Shown here piece by piece: positions 14,374 through 17,829 of a stretch of 17,829 nt of DNA (positions are counted from its first letter, which is position 1; every line of letters begins with the position of its first letter). Origin of the DNA: an uncultured Lachnospiraceae bacterium (GTDB lineage Bacteria; Bacillota; Clostridia; Lachnospirales; Lachnospiraceae); contig CAKRPI010000041.1 of assembly GCA_934376945.1 (NCBI GenBank), positions 1 through 17,829 of the forward strand, given 5' to 3'. The notes beneath the pieces are model-generated. The model did not search any database. It was not told where the DNA came from and saw nothing but the letters and a program-made list of their open reading frames with translations. The translations under genes were made by a program, and so were the position numbers.

Positions 14374-15860
14374 TCCAGTCCCTCCTCTGCCTGTTCAATT
14401 GCCACCTTCACGGCCTTTGCCTTATTGCAGCACTCCTCAAATTCCTTCTCCGGCACACTGTCTGCCACAATTCCGGCTCCCGAACGGATACAGATTTCTC
14501 CGTTTTTCTTATATACCAGGCGGATCGCAATACACGTATCCAGATTTCCCGCAAAATCAAGATAACCGACTGCGCCTCCATAGATGCCGCGTTTGCTCTG
14601 CTCCAGCTCCTCAATAATCTGGCAGGCCCTGAATTTCGGAGCTCCGGACAACGTTCCTGCAGGAAGGATCGCATCCACCGCATCTACCGCATCCTTATCC
14701 TCTCTGATCACTCCGGTCACCGTAGAGCCGATGTGCATTACATGAGAAAATCGTTCGATTTCCATATATTTTTCTACGTACACACTGCCGATCCGACTGA
14801 TCTTTCCGATATCGTTCCGCCCAAGATCAACAAGCATATTATGCTCTGCACGCTCTTTTTCATCAGCCAGAAGCTCTCTCTCCAGTTCTGTATCCTCGGC
14901 AGCATTTTTTCCTCTCGGCCTTGTCCCGGCAAGCGGAAATGTACTAAGCTTTCCATTATCCAGCTTCACCAGTGTCTCCGGCGATGCTCCCGCAAGCTCG
15001 ATGTCATCGCTGGAAAAATAAAACATGTAGGGAGACGGATTCGTTGCTCGCAGCGCCCGATACGTATCAAACAAACTCCCCTGTGCCTTTGCCCTCATCG
15101 GATTGGAAAGCACCACCTGGAAAATATCTCCTTCGTGAATATAATGCTTTGCCTTTTCCACCATCGCACAGTAACGTTCTTTTGGAAACTGTGGTCTGAT
15201 CTCTGTCTCCAGTTTTAATTTTTCAAACTGCTTCGGCTTCCCCTTCAGAAGCAGTTGTGCCATTTCTCCCAGCCGGTTTTCTGCCTTTCTGACCTCTTCT
15301 TTCAGATCATGATCGAGCATGACTCCGGTGATCAGCAGAACCTTCTGCCTGTAATGATCAAAAGCAATCACGGAGTCAAACAGCATCAGATCCATATCAC
15401 GGAAATCCTGCTGCTCGTGATCCTCCAGATGCAGCTTTGGCTCACTGTATTTGATATAATCATAAGAAAAATATCCAACCAGCCCTCCGGTAAACGGCGG
15501 CATTTTTTCCAGAACCGGACTTTTATACGCCTTCAGGATCTCACGCAGTGTGTCACCGGGATGCGCCACCTGGCGATGTTCTGTTTCTTCCAGTCCGTTT
15601 TCTCCATTTCTGCGGATTTTTACCAGCCCATCCGTACATGTGATTTCCATTGTCGGATCATAGCCAAGGAATGTATAACGCCCCCAGACTTCTGTCTGGC
15701 TTGCACTTTCAAGCATATAACAATGTCTGCTCACCTGTCTTAGTTTTCTCATAACCTCAACCGGCGTATACCGGTCTGCGTACAATTCCCTGCAGACCGG
15801 TATACGTCTGTACGTTCCCTGCGCTGCAAGCTGTGTGATTTCTTCAAACGATGGATACAT
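14370..15860 (-). CDS. trpE: Anthranilate synthase component I
   Basis: Converts chorismate to anthranilate with ammonia from TrpG, the committed step to tryptophan. Seen in 496 residues: N-terminal domain with CYMLESASQTEVWGRYTFLG, carrying the LES motif (50-52) of the tryptophan feedback site; VGYFSYDYIKY; then the chorismate-binding domain with GDIFQVVLSNPM, NPSPYMFYF, LAGASPETLV, FPLAGTRPRGK, LVDLGRNDIGKIS, VMHIGSTVTG, ILPAGTLSGAPK and GGAVGYLDFAGNLDTCIAIR. The ATG at 15860 has GGGGAGGAG 5-8 nt upstream. An in-frame TTG at 15947 would begin in the U tract of the leader terminator and is not credible. First gene of the operon, 85 nt after the T-box terminator. The LES motif implies inhibition by tryptophan in addition to T-box control. 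Confidence 0.97.
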   Translation of the reverse strand: MYPSFEEITQLAAQGTYRRIPVCRELYADRYTPVEVMRKLRQVSRHCYMLESASQTEVWGRYTFLGYDPTMEITCTDGLVKIRRNGENGLEETEHRQVAHPGDTLREILKAYKSPVLEKMPPFTGGLVGYFSYDYIKYSEPKLHLEDHEQQDFRDMDLMLFDSVIAFDHYRQKVLLITGVMLDHDLKEEVRKAENRLGEMAQLLLKGKPKQFEKLKLETEIRPQFPKERYCAMVEKAKHYIHEGDIFQVVLSNPMRAKAQGSLFDTYRALRATNPSPYMFYFSSDDIELAGASPETLVKLDNGKLSTFPLAGTRPRGKNAAEDTELERELLADEKERAEHNMLVDLGRNDIGKISRIGSVYVEKYMEIERFSHVMHIGSTVTGVIREDKDAVDAVDAILPAGTLSGAPKFRACQIIEELEQSKRGIYGGAVGYLDFAGNLDTCIAIRLVYKKNGEICIRSGAGIVADSVPEKEFEECCNKAKAVKVAIEQAEEGLE

Positions 15861-15945
15861 GTGATCTCCTCCCCTGGATTGTGGTGGTTTTTCTGCCCCG
15901 GACGTTCTGTCTTCACGGTTTTCTGTTGTTCGAAGCTGGTTATAC

Positions 15946-15987
15946 AAAAAGCTCGTCCATGACAGATTACTCTGCCAAGGACGAGCT
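15946..15987 (-). terminator. T-box leader terminator
   Basis: The arms AGCTCGTCC (15979-15987) and GGACGAGCT (15950-15958) are perfectly complementary. An inner CAGA/TCTG stem extends the helix, and a run of five T follows on the minus strand. It starts 15 nt after the T-box sequence, which is the normal arrangement for mutually exclusive terminator and antiterminator. Confidence 0.93.
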
Positions 15988-16232
15988 CAGATTTCTTTCA
16001 CCCGCGGTGCCACCTTGATTCACGGTATGACCCGTGCTCTTTGCGGAATACCTGCATATTCCAGGCAACTGACGTATGCCCTACGTCGCAGAATACTCAG
16101 CGTATGCCTTTGACTGCGCCCTCAGCGGTCCATTTGGCAGTCTGCATTTCGATCCGGCTCTCAGCCTCCCGGACTCTCTGTACGCGCACCTCTGTCTTTA
16201 TCTCCGCTTCATCGGTTTACCAAATTAAATTT
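15946..16232 (-). promoter_or_regulatory. T-box leader specific for tRNA-Trp, controlling the trp operon
   Basis: Read on the minus strand, a 287-nt leader with the T-box parts in order. It has a long Stem I with distal segment CCGG-AGGCTGAGAG-CCGG; the specifier segment AAATGGACC, where codon UGG (16130-16132) is followed by a purine and CC; further helices; then the conserved antiterminator sequence AAGGTGGCACCGCGG (16002-16016) just before the terminator. The TGGC bulge (16009-16012) pairs with a tRNA ending GCCA, which fits the G discriminator base of bacterial tRNA-Trp. Known for the family: uncharged tRNA stabilises the antiterminator and allows transcription; charged tRNA leads to termination. 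Specifier, bulge and downstream genes agree, so the assignment is strong. Confidence 0.95.
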
Positions 16233-16238
16233 TTTATA

Positions 16239-16267
16239 AAATTACCACAATCTATTTCTATTGTCAA
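16239..16267 (-). promoter_or_regulatory. trp operon promoter
   Basis: Minus strand: consensus -35 TTGACA (16262-16267), 17-nt spacer, -10 TAATTT (16239-16244) with A/T-rich surroundings. Expected start about 16232, which gives the full T-box leader. It is divergent from the promoter at 16308-16336, with 40 nt between the two -35 boxes. Confidence 0.8.
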
Positions 16268-16307
16268 CCACTTTTCAAAAATCTGTTATCATATTTCATA
16301 ATAACCA

Positions 16308-16336
16308 GTTACAGTTTGCGATTTCTGCGGTATAAT
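16308..16336 (+). promoter_or_regulatory. Promoter of the C-S lyase gene
   Basis: Plus strand: -35 GTTACA (16308-16313), 17-nt spacer, consensus -10 TATAAT (16331-16336). The resulting leader of about 75 nt contains a perfect 6-bp hairpin, GCTCCC/GGGAGC (16369-16386), with no run of T after it. Confidence 0.7.
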
Positions 16337-16418
16337 AATTCTTGCACCTTACCAAAAAGAGTTTTCCTGCTCCCTGATCTGGGAGCTGTTTACTAATTTT
16401 ACATTCAGGAGGGTTTTT

Positions 16419-17633
16419 ATGAAATACGATTTTACAACGGTTATGGATCGTCACAGAAAGGATGCCATCGCTGTCGATGCGGTCGGGACCGGAGGCTTTG
16501 CGCCCGGTGCACCAAAAGAAGGATTTGACGTGATTCCGATGTGGGTGGCAGATATGAATTTTCCAACCGCCCCGTCGATTCCGGAAACGGTGGGCGCACG
16601 ACTGCAGCACCCGGCATTTGGCTATTTTTCTCTCACCGATGAGTACTTTGATTCAATCATCCGCTGGCAAAAAGAGCGCAACGGCATCGATTTCCTGACA
16701 AAAGAATGCATCGGCTATGAAAACGGTGTACTCGGCGGCGTGCTTTCTGCCTTAAAGGTCTGCGCACAGCCCGGTGACGCAATACTGCTGCACAGCCCGA
16801 CCTATATCGGCTTTACCGGAAGTCTGACAAACAACGGCTATCAGATCGTTCACAGTCCGCTCTTTCTCGATGAAAACAACATCTGGCGCATGGATTATGA
16901 TGATATGGATGCAAAGATCAAAAAGCATCACATCCACACTGCCATTTTCTGCAGTCCGCACAATCCCTGCGGACGTGTCTGGGAACGGTGGGAAATTGAA
17001 AAAGCCATGGAGGTCTACCGTGCCAACGACTGCCTCGTAATCTCAGATGAAATCTGGTCCGACCTGACTTTGGACGGTTTTTCTCATATTCCGACCCAGT
17101 CGGTCAGCGAGGATGCAAAAATGCGCACCTTTGCATTCTATGCGCCGAGCAAAACCTTCAATCTTGCCGGTCTGGTCGGCAGCTATCATATCATTTACAA
17201 TCCGTATCTGCGTGACCGTTTTCTTGCCGCTTCTTCCAAATCACATTACAACGAAGCAAATGTACTCTCCATGCACGCACTGATCGGGGCATACAAGCCG
17301 GAAGGAATGGAATGGGTGGATGAGCTGCGCCACGTGCTCACCGAAAACGTCGACTACGCCTGCCGTTTCTTATCCGAGCATGCTCATGGAATCCATGTCA
17401 GCCGTCCGCAGGGTACTTACATGCTCTTTCTTGACTGCGAGGAGTGGTGCAGGGCACATGACAAAACGATGGATGAACTGCTGAAGGCCGGCTGGGAGGT
17501 CGGCGTTGCATGGCAGGACGGACGACCGTTCCACGGAAAATACGGTATCCGCATGAATCTTGCGCTTCCGCTCTCCCGCGTACAGGAAGCATTTGCGCGG
17601 CTGGAGCGGTATGTATTTCATCCAGAGTCTTAA
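16419..17633 (+). CDS. MalY/PatB-type PLP-dependent C-S lyase (cystathionine beta-lyase-like aminotransferase)
   Basis: A 404-residue fold-type I PLP enzyme. Seen: N-terminal MKYDFTTVMDRHRKDAIAVD and VIPMWVADMNFPTAPSI, which are characteristic of the MalY/PatB group; GYENGVLGGVLSAL; HSPTYIGF; FCSPHNPCGRVW with Asn182; VISDEIWSDLTLDG with the pyridine-binding Asp210; YAPSKTFNLAGLVGSY with the PLP lysine at 245; and GIRMNLALP with the substrate-carboxylate Arg near 378. Known for the family: β-elimination on cystathionine or cysteine conjugates giving homocysteine or thiols, pyruvate and ammonia; some members have aminotransferase or regulatory roles. The exact substrate cannot be told from sequence. 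A strong ribosome-binding site AGGAGGG lies 5 nt before the ATG. Single-gene unit with its own promoter and terminator, divergent from the trp operon. Confidence 0.92.
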   Translation: MKYDFTTVMDRHRKDAIAVDAVGTGGFAPGAPKEGFDVIPMWVADMNFPTAPSIPETVGARLQHPAFGYFSLTDEYFDSIIRWQKERNGIDFLTKECIGYENGVLGGVLSALKVCAQPGDAILLHSPTYIGFTGSLTNNGYQIVHSPLFLDENNIWRMDYDDMDAKIKKHHIHTAIFCSPHNPCGRVWERWEIEKAMEVYRANDCLVISDEIWSDLTLDGFSHIPTQSVSEDAKMRTFAFYAPSKTFNLAGLVGSYHIIYNPYLRDRFLAASSKSHYNEANVLSMHALIGAYKPEGMEWVDELRHVLTENVDYACRFLSEHAHGIHVSRPQGTYMLFLDCEEWCRAHDKTMDELLKAGWEVGVAWQDGRPFHGKYGIRMNLALPLSRVQEAFARLERYVFHPES

Positions 17634-17659
17634 TTGATCACTTTCTGAATTTACATCAT

Positions 17660-17704
17660 TACAGCCGGAGCAGATTTTCCCAATCTCACTCCGGCTGTAT
17701 TTTT
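17660..17704 (+). terminator. Intrinsic terminator of the C-S lyase gene
   Basis: The arms TACAGCCGGAG (17660-17670) and CTCCGGCTGTA (17689-17699) are perfectly complementary (11 bp). The loop can extend the stem with AGATT/AATCT, and a run of five T follows on the plus strand only. It lies 26 nt after the stop codon. Confidence 0.92.
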
Positions 17705-17829
17705 GTCATTTTCTTTTGTTTCTTAATCTCTTAACATCATATTTATTTCTGTATCATCTGCTCAGACCTGTTGCTCACATGATCGTTCTTTCTGCGTTTT
17801 CCTCAGCTTTTCCGCATGGATTTCCAGTA

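Noticed and set aside
15861..15947. Upstream extension of TrpE by 29 residues from a TTG
   Set aside because: The TTG lies in the U tract of the T-box terminator and has no ribosome-binding site; the ATG at 15860 has a strong one and matches the family start.
17762..17829. Possible 3' end of a minus-strand gene (reading LEIHAEKLRKTQKERS...) entering from the right
   Set aside because: Only about 21 codons are visible, another frame is equally open, and no terminator for that strand follows; not enough to call.
1..17829. CRISPR array, tRNA, rRNA, transposase or phage genes
   Set aside because: I looked for regularly spaced repeats, tRNA cloverleaf ends and mobile-element genes and saw none; the palindromic repeats are dispersed and lack spacers.

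Overview
The window looks like a chromosomal segment of a low-to-mid-GC Gram-positive anaerobe of the Clostridia, most likely a gut Lachnospiraceae. The reasons are the Trp T-box in front of a complete trpEGDCFBA operon, strong AGGAGG-type ribosome-binding sites, σA-type promoters, lipoprotein (lipobox) solute-binding proteins, and the gene cluster sua5 – low-molecular-weight phosphatase homologue – rpiB – upp, which is typical of Firmicutes. The species cannot be read from the sequence.

Layout. (1) Positions 1-5030, minus strand: a putative sensing operon. A well-formed promoter (5002-5030) is followed by a leader that resembles a cyclic-di-GMP-I (GEMM) aptamer (about 4881-4980), then a strong intrinsic terminator (4802-4839). 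Next come an amino-acid-type solute-binding lipoprotein, a hybrid histidine kinase that overlaps it by 4 nt, and a sugar-type solute-binding lipoprotein that runs off the left edge. (2) 5086-7805, minus strand: housekeeping operon sua5 – inactive-looking LMW phosphatase – rpiB – upp. (3) 7857-8846, plus strand: a three-S1-domain RNA-binding protein divergent from sua5. (4) 8847-9205: a convergent intergenic region with a dispersed palindromic repeat, a terminator stem and a 163-bp imperfect palindrome. (5) 9206-16267, minus strand: the complete tryptophan operon, with overlapping or closely spaced genes, under a T-box with specifier codon UGG. (6) 16308-17704, plus strand: a MalY/PatB-type PLP C-S lyase/aminotransferase with its own promoter and terminator.

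How it works together. The trp genes encode every step from chorismate to tryptophan, and uncharged tRNA-Trp should relieve leader termination. The left operon is organised as an extracellular ligand sensor (binding protein, membrane kinase with receiver, second binding protein) whose output lies outside the window or acts in trans. The most notable non-standard signals are the GEMM-like leader, the long palindrome whose mismatches are mostly G-U-compatible on one strand, a phosphatase homologue that has lost all three canonical catalytic residues, and a small palindromic repeat family, one copy of which encodes the C-terminus of TrpG.
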